Source of the DNA: Neoceratodus forsteri
Lineage: Eukaryota > Chordata > Ceratodontiformes > Ceratodontidae
Direction of reading: 5' to 3'
Assembly: GCA_016271365.2 (NCBI GenBank)
Contig: JADMNL010000028.1
Coordinates: forward strand, 58,546,001 to 58,610,000
Length of the DNA: 64,000 bases
Shown: one piece after another, positions 11,440 through 22,619 of the stretch
How positions within the stretch are numbered: position 1 is the first letter of the stretch
Layout: each line of letters starts with the position of its first letter
Position numbers and translations under genes: made by a program
Notes under the pieces: generated by a model
Told to the model about the DNA's origin: nothing
What the model saw: the letters and a program-made list of their open reading frames with translations, nothing else
The model's database searches: none

Positions 11440-13440
11440 TATTTTTGTTGGGGGATCCAACCCCCACACCTTCTGTAATTAAAATAACCAACTCCAAGGG
11501 GGGGGGTTCTAAAAGGGCACGAGTATGGGGTGAAGTTTTTTGTGAATGGCATCTATGTGCTGAGAGAAGCCAAGGTGCCGGTCTAGCCAGACACCAAGAT
11601 ATTTAAATGAGAGTCGTCATCAATTGTACCCCCATCAAGGGTGTGGAAGGTGGGGTAGGAAATGAGCCTAGACAGCTTCTGCCTAGTGCCAAAGCACATG
11701 GAGACCTGCTGTTTTCTTAGCATTTAGGGATAGTTGATTTGACCTGAACCATTTCTGGACAGTGTCAAAATCAAGTTGAAGCCTGGATGTTAACTCAGAA
11801 GGAGATAACCCAGATGCAAACAGGACAGTGTCATCTGCATACATATGGATGGAAGCAGAGGAGCAGACTAAGGGGAGGTCATTGAGGAATGAGGAGAAGA
11901 GCAGGGGGCCACGGACAGAGCCTTGGGGTATGCCAGTGAGGATGAGAGGGGAAGGGAGAAGACTGGGACTCTCCAGTTCTCACAGATTGAGATCGTCCTT
12001 CCACGTAGGAGTGGAATCAGCTGACAGCCGAGTCTGTGAGTCCCTCTGACTTGAGTTTGTCATGGAGAACAGGGTGTGAGACAGTGTCGAAAGCCTAAGC
12101 TAGATCGATAAAGATTGTGGCAGTGAGGTGGCCTTGGTCCATGCCAGTATGAACAGAGTTAGTAAGCCTGAGGAGAGAGGAGATGGTGGAGGGGTGTTTG
12201 CAAAAGCCAGACTGGAAGGGGATGAAAAAAGAGGAGTCGAGAAAGGGTAAGAGTTCAGACAGAACTATGCATTCTTGGAGTTTGGATAAGGTTGGAAGGC
12301 GGGATATTGGGCGAAAGTTGCCAGGAGAGGAGGAGTTGCCACCTTTACAGAGAGGCATGATAGTTGTATGCTTCCAGGAGTCTGGGACTGAGGCAAGAGA
12401 GAATGATAGCTTGAGAAGGGAGGAGACAGGAATGGCAATGACAGGTGCAGAGAGGTGCAGGAGCATGGGGTCAAGCCCATCAGGGCTCCCACTTTTCTGA
12501 GGGTTGAGAGCTAGGAGGGCATTTAGAGAAGAAGATGGGGTAACTGGCAGGAAAGAGAAGGGCAGTGCAGGGGAACAAGGGAATGTAGGCAGTGGGAGGC
12601 AGAGGAAAGGCAGACAAGAGTGAGGAAGCCATGGTGAAGCATGAAATTGCTGGAACAGGGGCACGTAAATGGTGGAGTCACCGCCATAAGGATCGGAGAG
12701 GGGGACTGGGTGGTGGGGGGGGGCATGAATGACTTTCCAGAACTTAGAGGGGTGATTTAGATTGTTCTGGAAAGAGACAGAAAATAACTCTGCCTTGACT
12801 AGCCTGGTGACCTTAGTTCAAGTATTCCTCAAGGCACAGTACTTATTTAGATCCACCCAAGTGCCAGAGGATTTGTAAGTCTTCCAAGCCAGGTCACATG
12901 CGTGGATGCAGGCCAGAAGTTCAGAGAAGATCCAGGGGAGGTGTGAACGTCTCACCCTGGTTTTCTGAAGGAGGGCATGCTGATCCCAGATTAGTTGTAA
13001 TTTAGAGATTAAATACTGGAGGGCTTGGTTGATGTTACTGGCCATGGAGATAGGGAAAGCAGATCAGCAGATCAGCATGTAATGAGGATAGGTCAACAGA
13101 CCTGAAGGATGTGATAAGGATCATTTTCGGGGGGGGAGGGGCTCTGGGGCAGTGAATTTTTTGCACACAGTATACCATATGATGGTCACTTAGTGGATCA
13201 GGGCCGGTACCAGCATCAGTGATTTGCGTGGCTTCTGAGATGCAGCTTACAGTATGTAGGTACCACCTCTGCCCTGGCCCAGCTGTCTACATAACCCCAT
13301 GAGTGGAGCAGGATATGGTCTGGTGACTGCTGCACAGCCAGAAGAGGAATGGTGCGTACCATGACACCTAGTGGATTGCAAATCTCTGTGAACAGAGCCC
13401 GATATGTGTTAAGCAGCTGCACCCATTTATGCTTATTTTG
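11440..13440 (-). mobile_element. L2-type LINE fragment (endonuclease end to RT)
   Basis: Minus-strand L2 remnant. From 13440 downwards the decayed frame gives the end of the endonuclease (PLSDHHMVYC near 13190, the D-H catalytic pair), a linker (13045-12818), and RT from 12664 (GLDPMLLH, then NFRPISRLPTLSK, then TATIFIDLA). Near 12000-11800 it continues through GIPQGSVRGPLLFSSFLNDLP and YADDTVLFA, an intact RT catalytic box. It stops near 11470, short of any 3' UTR. Loss of the 3' end is unusual for LINEs and suggests a deletion joining it to truncated DIRS copy A. Confidence 0.75.
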
Positions 13441-14299
13441 TGGTTAGTGAAAGAACTGAATATAAACTTTTCGTACAAAAGCCACCTGGGCTACCTACCG
13501 AGATCCAGATAAGGAGAGCAATGGCCTATTTTATGTGCAGTTTTATGCACTTTAGAAAGAGGAAACAGTGCAAAGAACTACTGCGGCATGAGAAAAAAAA
13601 AAGGTAGGGTCTCCCATACAAAAAACATCAAACCAACAAATGGAGCACATGCCACAATTTATACTAGAACAAAGAAATGAGACGTGCTAGAGACACAGAT
13701 GGTGTGCTGAATGGAGTGGCAGGCTCCGGAGATCACAAGCACACTATGTGAGTGAGTTGGGTGTGTTTGCGACTAGCAGCCTCTGACTGTCGAAAGGTTA
13801 CAAACACTCTGTCTGCAAAAAATACACACCAGTGATGTTTCTGAAAAGACTGCAGACTTGAGAGCTTTAACTTATGCTCTGAAGGATGGGCGTACATATT
13901 CGTTTTGCTCACAATGTGTATTACAAAGCCCAAACCACATGCATGTTGTAAAAGTCACTAGAACCTCCACCATCCTTATATCATCACTGGGAATGTTAAC
14001 CTCTCCTGTCATACAACACTCAAGTTCCTACCAAACCAGTGAGGGGAAATCCAAAACGGGAACAAGGCAGGAGACAGACCAGACAAAGACTAACATCAGG
14101 ACTAGAAATCGTGCCGGATCTGGAAAATGCCAAGGCAGTGGAACAATCGAGGCAGAAGGAGAGCAACAAGGACTCAGGAGGTCAAACTAAGCCAATAAAA
14201 TGTCAGCCGGAAGGAGACCTACTGCCAGTTCTTGGAGACAAACCGAGAGGGTGCCAAAGGACCCAAAGCCAGGGAATTACTGGCCAGTGAGCATGGTGC
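13441..14299. other. Unassigned sequence
   Basis: No gene or element recognised. It may hold the 5' part of the adjacent L2 or an older repeat, but no motif supports either. Confidence 0.3.
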
Positions 14300-14560
14300 C
14301 GACATTTATTTCAAATGTTTTACCAGGAAAGGCATACTGAGCTTGTTGCAGCTCATCTCTAGATGCATCCTGTGGGGTGCGGGGTGAGCTAATTAGATAA
14401 CACAAAAGGTCCAAGAGTAAAAATGGATTAACATTTGAGTGGCCACAATTATCGGTGCAAAACAAAAAAAATGTGCAAGAGTGCAGTATGTAACAGATGT
14501 GAAGCCAGCAATCGGTGTAAGGTAAAACCATACTACAATGTGCCCAAGGTAGATGGAATT
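14300..14560 (-). mobile_element. L2-type LINE 3' end
   Basis: In reverse complement the terminal block reads AGAGATGAGCTGC, GCTCAGTATGCCTTTCC and TGGTAAAACATTTGAAAT, matching the plus-strand L2 tail at 33500-33575 closely. It is followed upstream by 3' UTR-like sequence with no coding frame. Confidence 0.7.
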
Positions 14561-15486
14561 TCACTTGATCAGTAGCACAAAGCAACCTCATATAGGGGAA
14601 GCTACTGGAGACGGCCGGGGATCCATGGCACACGCTTGCATGCGTACCCACTGCCCCCCCCCCCCCAAAAGTGTGTGGGGCTGGGATGAAATGAAAAGTG
14701 GAAAAGAGACCCAGTCTCAGCTCCTGAGTAGGAAGCTCTGTTATATCCAGGCTGCCCCTGCCACTGCAGACTTTAAGCCCAACATAGGGCTCGATCCGGG
14801 GGTATAGCCCCCCACCCCGAACCCTGCCTGGGACTAAACCATGGCTCCACTGGGGCCAGGAGGCTACAAGGTAGGTGGGAGCCAGAGAAGGTACAGGGAG
14901 GGCTCCGGAGAACCTGAGACCAGACAGTAGGGATATAAAATGCAAATTAATAAATGAACATTTGGGTGCAGCTTGTGAATGGGAACTGCTACAAATCAGG
15001 GATAGCTACAAAACGAGGAGGATATACACTACCTGCTGTTTTCTAGCACATGTTGCTAGCAGTGCTTTGAAGGCTTTTCCCTTGTAATTCAGAATCACAT
15101 TGTTTAGATGTACTCAGAAAGGTTTAAGGCTTTTTACTGGCGCAAGTGCATTCTCAAATGTAAGCAACCAGTATTAGACTACTGACATATCCTATTATGG
15201 TATGTCCAGTTTATGGATCTATAGGATGGCAGTGAGGAAACACACTCCCACAACAGTAGCCATTTACATCTCTCAAGACGCTTTATGCACACGTCTTGTG
15301 CATCTTTGTTTCTTTCATTATAAACTTTTTGCCATTCTGTGTAAATTTTTTTGCATGGCCCTGTGTCATCTTTTATTTTCTTACTGAGTTTTTTACCTAC
15401 ATTTGCTTCAAGTCAAACATCTATGAAACTGCCACTATGAAAGCAGATATATCCAAAAATCAGCATTGCCAAACACTACGTCTTAG
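14561..15486. other. Unassigned sequence with a poly-C run
   Basis: A C-rich tract lies at about 14653-14665. GGGCTCGATCCGG near 14788 resembles a Pol III B box, but no matching A box was found, so it is not called a SINE. The rest is unremarkable. Confidence 0.3.
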
Positions 15487-16050
15487 GCCAGCTTCCTGGC
15501 ACAGCGGCAAGGTGTCCACTTGTGGTGCCGACGTCCCGGGTTTGGGGACGGACTCGGGAGTCGGAGGGCCAGCTTGGGGGAGAAGGACTGAGCATCCAGG
15601 GGACAGCTCTCCTTCTCCGGGGGGGGGAGGGGGAGAGTGTCCAGCACTGTATGGACCCCTGGCGGAGGCCGGGCGTTCCACTGCGACTGGCGCCGTCAGT
15701 AATGGGTGTGGGGCAGATGTTGCATGTCATTACATGTCCCGCCCCCAAGGATCAGCACTCCCCCCCCCCAAAAAAAATGGCTGGACATCCGGTCATGATG
15801 CCTGCCCCCGGTCCCGCTGTCCCCACCATGCGTCCTGACCAAGACTGTGTTCTGCCGGTCGGCTCGCCCCCACAGGCCCACCCGGGGGGGGGGAGCCCAG
15901 ACTCTGGATGAGTTTCTGCAGGGGACGGTCATCTCGGCAGCCTCACCTTGTGGGGGCAAGCCAGGGTGGTCGGCTGCCATGGAGGTCACAGCGGGGAGCG
16001 AGGTTCGGTGGGTGGGGGGAGATGAACAGGGGAGCGCAAGCCACACCAAA
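15487..16050 (+). mobile_element. SINE-a copy 2
   Basis: It begins CAGCTTCCTGGCACAGCGGC and runs through the family's GC-rich body (GGACTGAGCATCC, GACAGCTCTCCTTCTCC, GGCGGAGGCCGG) to an A-rich end near 16050. The order of blocks matches copies at 18395, 27488 and 6968. No clean target duplication was found. Confidence 0.75.
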
Positions 16051-17880
16051 AAAACTCATCTTGCTTTTTGTTTTGTGTAGATGACATGGGATTTATATGA
16101 TATTCTGCATAACAACATTCAAACATTTCCCGCACTTTTCTAACTGTTAGCACAGGCAGGAAGTCACAGAATTGATCATTGACACTGTATTGTTACAGAT
16201 GTATTGTTACAGAGGGAGGGAAAAATAAACATCATGACAAACTCTGTGTCCTTGTTTTACTTTTTTCTTCAAAAGTGACGCTGACATCTAAAATACTGAA
16301 AGTTGTTGCTCATAAAAAATGGTCGGACACCTTAACTCCCAGCATGAGGCAATACGAGAGGCCACGTAATGTAAAAGAAAGCATGGGAATGGAACCTATG
16401 GTTTAGTTTGTGGATTTTAAATTATTTTATGACAATCAAACACTAGGCAAAAAACAAGTATGGAACAGGGAGCAGAAATACCAGGGAACGCCCCAAAGGC
16501 ACTGGGGAAGCTTTGCTCCTAGCTCGATTAATCATAAAGTCACCAAAACGGCTATCTGATAGCTAGATTCATCACAAATTCAGAGGATGATGTTTCAAAA
16601 TGAAAGCAATAATAAATGATCGCCACGGCACTGATACCACAGGTGAGTGCATTCAGCCCTGCTGTCAAACTGTTCTACACCAGGACAATGAACAAGCTGC
16701 AAAGCACTCTGCTCCACCGAAGTCATTCCACATCTCAGCCATTATTTGAAGAAGATAGGGAAAATAAATCTCCCGGGTATTATTACACACTGGTGTGGGC
16801 TACACACATCCATTTCCAATAGATAGAGTGTAGGGAACCTGTCATCACGGCTCATTTTCAATATGTGAAAACTGTGAAGCCTGACTAGCATTCTCATAAA
16901 TACAAAAGGAGCCTCAGCAGTCCGCAGTCCGCTGTCCGCTTAACTGGGGATTTTCTGACAGACTGATTTAGTGTTGTTTATAAGAAAAGTCCTAGGTGAT
17001 TTGACTAAACAACAGAAGAGAGAAAAAGAGAGAAGGGGAGGATTCAAGAATGAATCTAGAATGTTAGTAAGCAGTGTAAAAAGAAAATCACAACAGGAAG
17101 AGAAAGTAGATGAATATAGTCTAGACTTAGTTGCAGACAGCTGTGAACTCAATTCTCAGGTGCAAAGGGTGGAGATGCAAAACACGACAGCCCCCCCAAC
17201 CCCTTCTTCCTACTAGTGCGATGCAAATGAGTCTGCTAGATGTGAGAGGGTGCAAACTAACACGCTAGTTACTAACCCCCATGGAGAGCTGCGGCAGAAA
17301 GTGCCCCTACCTGCCGGCACTCGATATTTAGGCCCACGTCTGGGCCAGTAGTTCCTAATTTTTCTTTCATCCATAGATATCTTCTCATGGTGCAGTGCCC
17401 TGCCCCCAAACACCGGAACCTGAGCCCCTCTTCAAACCCTGGCATGCCATAGAAAGCCAACCTCATGTCCCCACACCTCACACATCCTGCAGTGGTCCAA
17501 TAACGACCCGATAAGCCAGTTCCTAAGAACTCAGTTGCTATGTAATTGAACTGCAGAAGGTGTTCCAAAACTATGGAATGGAATTTGTGAGAGTCGCCAT
17601 GCACTGTGAATGGCACTACAGGCCATCTGCACACTGCTGCCCCCTCCCCGCACAGTACCAATTTGTTTTCTGACTACAAAGGGAGGGCTTGCCTTACACA
17701 ACAAGGCAGAAGTGGAGGGACTGTGGCCAAGCAGTTGTTGCTACTACTTAGCAACAGTCCCTTGGAACTGCGCACGGGACCTCGGGTGTTTTCAGGGCAA
17801 ATCCTAAAGAAGGCTGCTACAGCACTGCCAGCAGCTTCCAAAACTCAAACTGTTGCAACTAGTATCCACATTCAAGCAAC
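16051..17880. other. Unassigned sequence
   Basis: No element or gene recognised in about 1.8 kb. Short opposing open frames (for example 17272-17661 minus and 17606-17917 plus) have no recognisable domains. Confidence 0.3.
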
Positions 17881-18363
17881 AGAAAAGAATAGACTAGAAC
17901 AGAACAGAATAGGATAGAACAGAATAGAATAGAATAGAATTTGGTTTTATGTGATGCCTTTCATCTACAATTAATCTCAAAGTGCTTTACAAAGGAAATA
18001 AACGAGCATGCTACAGTGCGGGACTGAACAGCAACAACGAGGGTAATGAAGAACATCAAGACACAGCCTCAGCTAATTGCAGCAGGGCCTGCTTTACTAA
18101 GAGAAGGAATGCAATCCAAGGTGATTGAATTCCCTACAATTTTGTAAAGAGTCCAATGGGATCTTTAATTTCCACCTGAGAAACCATTAGTGATGGACAG
18201 ATGGGACCTTGGTTTAAAATCTTACCTGTAGTAGAGTCGCCCCATTAGTACTGCTATGCAGTGCCAGTATTGAGTAAGGGCCCAGGTCCCCAGTGTGAGA
18301 CTTGAACCCATGACCTTTTAACCCAGAAGTATGAGTGCTACCAACTAAGTCACAATGACACCT
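17881..18363 (-). mobile_element. tRNA-derived SINE (SINE-b)
   Basis: In reverse complement the head reads TGACTTAGTTGG (A-box-like, 18341-18352) and GGTTCAAGTCT (B-box-like, 18297-18307), typical of a tRNA-derived Pol III promoter. A unique body follows, then AAAGCACTTTGAGATTAATT, a block common near the 3' ends of vertebrate SINEs. It ends in a (TTCTA)n-type microsatellite tail, seen as AGAAT repeats at 17885-17940. The length, about 480 bp, suits a composite SINE. Confidence 0.75.
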
Positions 18364-18383
18364 GTAATAATAGTAGTGTTAAC

Positions 18384-18394
18384 AATGACAGACT
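18384..18394 (+). repeat. Target-site duplication, left (SINE-a copy 3)
   Basis: AATGACAGACT occurs here and again at 18990-19000, exactly flanking the SINE. Confidence 0.85.
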
Positions 18395-18989
18395 TGGCAG
18401 GCACAGTGGTGCAGAGGGTTGAGGCGCTGAACGTCACACATCGCGCCACACCGGCCACCCAGGTTCGGGAACGGACCCGGACGGCCGGGGGTCAGCAGGG
18501 GGAAAGAGATTGAGTGTCCGGAGGACTGCCCTTTCTTCCCCGGGGTGGGCCTAGGGAGACAAATGCTCAACGAGTGACCTCTGCGGAGGCTGGGGGTAGC
18601 TGCAAGAGCTGCCAGAAGCATGATGCGGAGGTGGAGCCGCGGGCGCATTGCCTTGGCAGCCGGGCTCCACAGGGGCAGAAAAAACAAGAAAATACCTCCC
18701 TCCAATAGGCGAAGGCGCCTCCCACTCTAGGACCACACTCCCAACAGTCTGGCTCGGCTATCTTCTCAGTAGCCTCCTCCCCGGCCCTGTTTCAACCCTA
18801 TGAGAAAGAGCACCCTGGGCAGGGGCGGCCCTTCCCCGGAGGGTAGATCCGGGGGATTCCTGGAGCCAGTGGGGAGAGGAGACAGAGTCATGCGGGGAGG
18901 TCAAGTCCTGGTCTGGGTGATCGCCGGAGAGAGTTCGGTGGGGCTCTAGTAGGGAAGGAAAAAACAGAGTTTGAAAAATAAAAAAAAAA
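18395..18989 (+). mobile_element. SINE-a copy 3 (complete, with target duplications)
   Basis: A 595-bp SINE bounded by perfect 11-bp duplications. TGGTGCAGAGG (18407-18417) fits the Pol III A-box consensus. GGTTCGGGAAC (18462-18472) is a near B-box, matching 9 of 11. The spacing of about 44 bp is longer than in most tRNAs. A GC-rich body of about 480 bp follows, ending in an A-rich tail. Mobilisation would depend on a LINE RT. The poly-A tail suggests an L1- or L2-like partner rather than the CR1 with octamer ends; that is inference. Confidence 0.85.
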
Positions 18990-19000
18990 AATGACAGACT
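18990..19000 (+). repeat. Target-site duplication, right (SINE-a copy 3)
   Basis: Second copy of AATGACAGACT, directly after the poly-A tail. Confidence 0.85.
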
Positions 19001-19134
19001 CTCTCTCTTTCACGTAGTAGCTGTTTCTACATACACATAAGATTTCTGAAAATGATTACTGATATGCTAACCAATTCCTAGTTTGCTTTAAATTTTGTTC
19101 TGATGAAACCCTTGCCTCCTAACGGTTGTACACG

Positions 19135-19735
19135 GTCTCTTGTGCAGGGTTTTAAAGAGCACCCTTCTCGGAGCAGTGCGAAATCATCGGGAGGCTCCTT
19201 TACCTGACTGGGAGTTCCTCCGCAGTAGCTGAAACATTTTTTCTCTAGCCCCCTAAGGAAGGGGAAGGGATCATATTTTGCCTCCGAGGGGGCTACCCGC
19301 TTGATCCCTTCCACTTTCTGTTCACTGATGCCGTCCCGGCCCTTCTTATTTTTTAAGGTCACTATATGCCTAGCTGTGATGCTGCATCTCAAGTCTATAT
19401 GTGATATTTTAAAACTGCTTTAACTGATTTATAGTAACAATGGAGCTAGTATTCCAGTAACAAGAGCCTTGTTACTTGAATACTGGTGCCGATTTGTACT
19501 ACAAGTCAAGTTAAAATTGTACAAATAAGTTTTAAAATGCCACCCCATTGACTTGAATGGAGCACGTCCCCGCACTAGGCATATAATGACCTCACAAAAC
19601 AAGGAAGTGCGGGGATGGTGTCAACAATCAAGAAGTGGAAGGGATAGAGTGGCTAGCCCCCCTTGGGGGCAAAATACGATTATTTTTCAGACAAGGAGAA
19701 GAATCCGGGAAAGATGCTCTTTAAGCCTGTACTAT
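19135..19735. repeat. 600-bp imperfect palindrome (foldback)
   Basis: The two halves are inverted copies. The minus frame 19392-19078 and the plus frame 19553-19747 encode related peptides (both contain an ARHI/TRHI start and a GRD segment). The best-preserved part is the centre, near 19466, where CCAGTAACAAG and CTTGTTACTTG face each other. Arms are about 300 bp. Similarity ends at the CTCTTTAA block on both sides. I do not recognise the family. Confidence 0.75.
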
Positions 19736-19933
19736 GGCTCATTTTAGCAGTGTGTGTCAGTGAGCTCCCGCTATAGCTCACTGTCTCCTTTACTGATCAG
19801 GGAGCATTCTGGGACACCTGGATGACTGGGACTTTGAGTCAGCCAATGTCAGTGGGAAGGTGTTAGAAGTCACAGATTGGACTATACAATTAAAACAGCC
19901 CATCCTAGCATGGATTTGTTTAAAAAAAAGGAT
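19736..19933. other. Unassigned spacer
   Basis: Short sequence between the palindrome and DIRS copy B, with nothing recognised in it. Confidence 0.3.
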
Positions 19934-20108
19934 ATGTAAGAACTTACCATAACAGTAGACCTTCAAGAGAATCTCTTGCAGCAAGCCACACCTTTGGAAC
20001 TATAGCCGGCAGGTACTAGGACCACATGGAAACTTTCTAGCTAGCAGTCTACTGGGGCCACCCATGACATCAGCCAACAACACCACTCAGATATATATAT
20101 ATATATAC
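19934..20108 (-). repeat. DIRS copy B inverted terminal repeat, 3' side
   Basis: Inverted match to 32090-32250 over about 160 bp, including TTTGGAACTATAGC and AGCAGTCTACTGGGGCCACC. It ends at a (TA)n run, 20088-20106, that the other terminal repeat lacks. Confidence 0.85.
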
Positions 20109-20242
20109 TCGTGGGTAGCCTCATGCCCTCCTCAGTTCCCCTGCCGGAGACTAGACATAAAGGATGTCCGCTGAAGGAACCGAGGTAGGGCAGAGATTCC
20201 CACCACTGGAGGTTGACAAACAGCAAGCGAAGCACTTTCCCC

Positions 20243-20251
20243 GAGAAGGAG
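20243..20251 (+). repeat. Target-site duplication, left (CR1-1)
   Basis: GAGAAGGAG here is repeated at 25571-25579, and DIRS sequence continues beyond each copy. Confidence 0.75.
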
Positions 20252-20645
20252 CTGTAATTGTGTCCCACGCCACCCACCCCGGTCCCGACCTCTATTAAAT
20301 GGTCTGAGGGGGCGGAGTCTTGGGGTGGGCATAGTGAGACTGGTTGCTGGACCACTAAGCAGCTTGGACTCGATACTGTCTGGCGGGGGTTGGCTCAGAT
20401 TTTAAGACTATGCTGGCTTGGGCATAGTGGTTATTGTGGGGATTTCAGAGTAATTCTTGGGGTCTTACTGGTTTTTTTAGTGTTCAATTGAAGGGTATTG
20501 TGTTGGGATTGCTGCTACATTAGGGGGCACAGTGATGAAAATTGTTTATTGCTGGGTATCTCATGTGTGTAGTAACTGCTGTGTTGGACAGTATATTATT
20601 ACTGGCAAGGGGGCATATTACTCATAACTTAATGAAGGGTGGGCT

Positions 20646-22470
20646 TTGGGGGCAGTCAGAAAGGGCATCTTTGGCAGGGTGGTAGGGTGTACTGGGTGTG
20701 GGGCAGCAATAATATTAAATTGGGCATGGAGGTTTGGAGGGTGTCCAGTTTGTTTTCAACTGGAGGGTCTTAGGGAGGAGATCAGGGGAATTAGAAGGCA
20801 GCTGGGAGGGGGAAGGATGGGGAGGTAAGGTGGGGTATGGAGCATATGTGTCTAGACGTGGTCAAAACGACATGACTCACAGGGCAAGTGGAATACGTAA
20901 AATGAGTACATCTCAGGGGTTAGGTGGACCGCATGGTCATTCTAGAGGTGTGAGGGGCGGAACAAGCAATGCAGGGGAAGCATATGTGACTAGGCGTGGT
21001 CAAAACACCATGCCTCACAGGGCAAGTGGAAGAGGTAAAATGAGCACATCTCTGGGGTTAGGGGGACCACATGGTCATTCTGGAGGTGCGAGGGGTGGAA
21101 CAAGCAACATTCGGGAAGCACTCTGTAGGAAGGAGATTGCTAGGGAGAGCAAAAGAGGGAAGTAGAGGTAGAAGAGAGCAAAACCGGGGCAAGCATCACA
21201 CTTACAAATCATTTCACCCTATTATATCCAGGAGATGATGTGGAGGAGGCTGATGGTGATGGACAGCAAGAGGATAGAGAGGGTTTGGTCAATAAGCTGG
21301 GGGGGGGGAGATAGAGGAGGGTATCGGAAACATAAGAAAGGAGTGTGGGAGGAGGGATATGAGCCTAGGTTGGGGGGAAATCTGGTTGATAGGGGCGCAC
21401 TAAAGGATGACAGGTTGGAAAATAGAAGGAATACGAATGGGCTGGTGTCTAGATTGGGGAAGTCAATCGGGGGGGCTGATAAGAGGTCAGATTCAAGACA
21501 AGATTCATCAGATAAGGCGGATAGTATGGTAGGGAGAAATTCAGCTGATGGTGTGGGAAGCGCAGGTCCGGAAGGAGGATGGATGGATGAAGAAATATTA
21601 GTGGAAGGTCGCTCGGGGGGGGCGGGGGAATTGGAGGATCAAAGCTCAAGAAGGGTGATGGGGAGAATTTGGGGGGGCATTCTCTGACCTCCCAGGAAAT
21701 TGGGAGGGGCAAGGAGTAAACTGACAGACGCAGGTAGGAGTATGGTGGGGCTAGCATATGAGGGTGGCCTTCAGGCTGATGGAGTTGGGAAGAGTAAGAC
21801 AGGGTTGTCGATAGAAGAAGGAGCCTAGATGGATCAAAATGGGCTATTAAAGGTTCCCAGACTGATGGGAGAGGTAGGATTAAGCAGGGATTGGTCGACA
21901 GGAGGAGGAGGAGTCTGGAAGGATCAAAACGGGCTAATAAAGTGGGGGGTGGGGTGAAGGTGATACTGCTGGGGGATTCCGTGACCAGGGGTATTCAGTG
22001 GGAGGGGGGGAAAATAAAAGCAGCCCAGTCAAGGCTAAATGTATGCCAGAATTATCTGTACATAAATCCAAATTCCCCCTATATTCGATAGCATTGGATT
22101 GTCGGGGATCCCCGGACTTCCTAGTATATCTGGGGACAAATGACTTGGAAGGAAATAGTGAGCTAGAAATATAGGCTAGGTTCCGGGAACTAGCAAGGGT
22201 TTGTCACTCTATAGGAAGCACAATTTCCTTCTCTGAGATTCTGCCAGTACCAAGGGAAACTGGGAAGAACAAACTAAAACTCAGAGGAGTGAATCAGTGG
22301 CTTAGGGATTGGTGCAAGGCAGAGGGGCATGGGTTGGTGGGAGACTGGGGAGATACTTGGGAGTATAAAGGGCTTTATGCCAGGGATAGATTACATCTCA
22401 TTCTGGAGGGGAGAGAGAGATCTTGAAACTGAAACTTGCTGGTTTTACAGAAGAGAGGTGGGGTTTAAAC
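20646..22470 (+). pseudogene. CR1-1 ORF1 with SGNH esterase domain
   Basis: Decayed ORF1. The first part (20734-21165) holds a tandem repeat of 46 residues, at 20841-20978 and 20979-21115, each containing RRGQN, HRASG and GLGGPHGH. The second part is an SGNH/GDSL hydrolase: ILLGDSVTRGIQW near 21960 (catalytic Ser block), YLGTNDLEGN near 22125, and YARDRLHL near 22375 (Asp and His block). Such esterase domains are known in ORF1 of CR1/L2-group LINEs and are thought to act on lipids or membranes during RNP traffic. CR1-2 carries the same three blocks. Frameshifts separate the blocks here. Confidence 0.8.
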
Positions 22471-22619
22471 TTGCAAGGGGGGGGTCAAATAAAAGATTGG
22501 CCCCAGAGAAGTTATTTGTGGGTCCAGATCTAGGGATATTAAAGAGTGAGGGGGATTGTGATGCAGATCTAAGGAAAAGAGTGCAGAATAAGGACTGCAC
22601 CGGGCTGGAGAAGTTGGAT

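Noticed and set aside
14770..14830. Possible tRNA-like promoter (GGGCTCGATCCGG)
   Set aside because: No A box at the right distance and no cloverleaf could be drawn.
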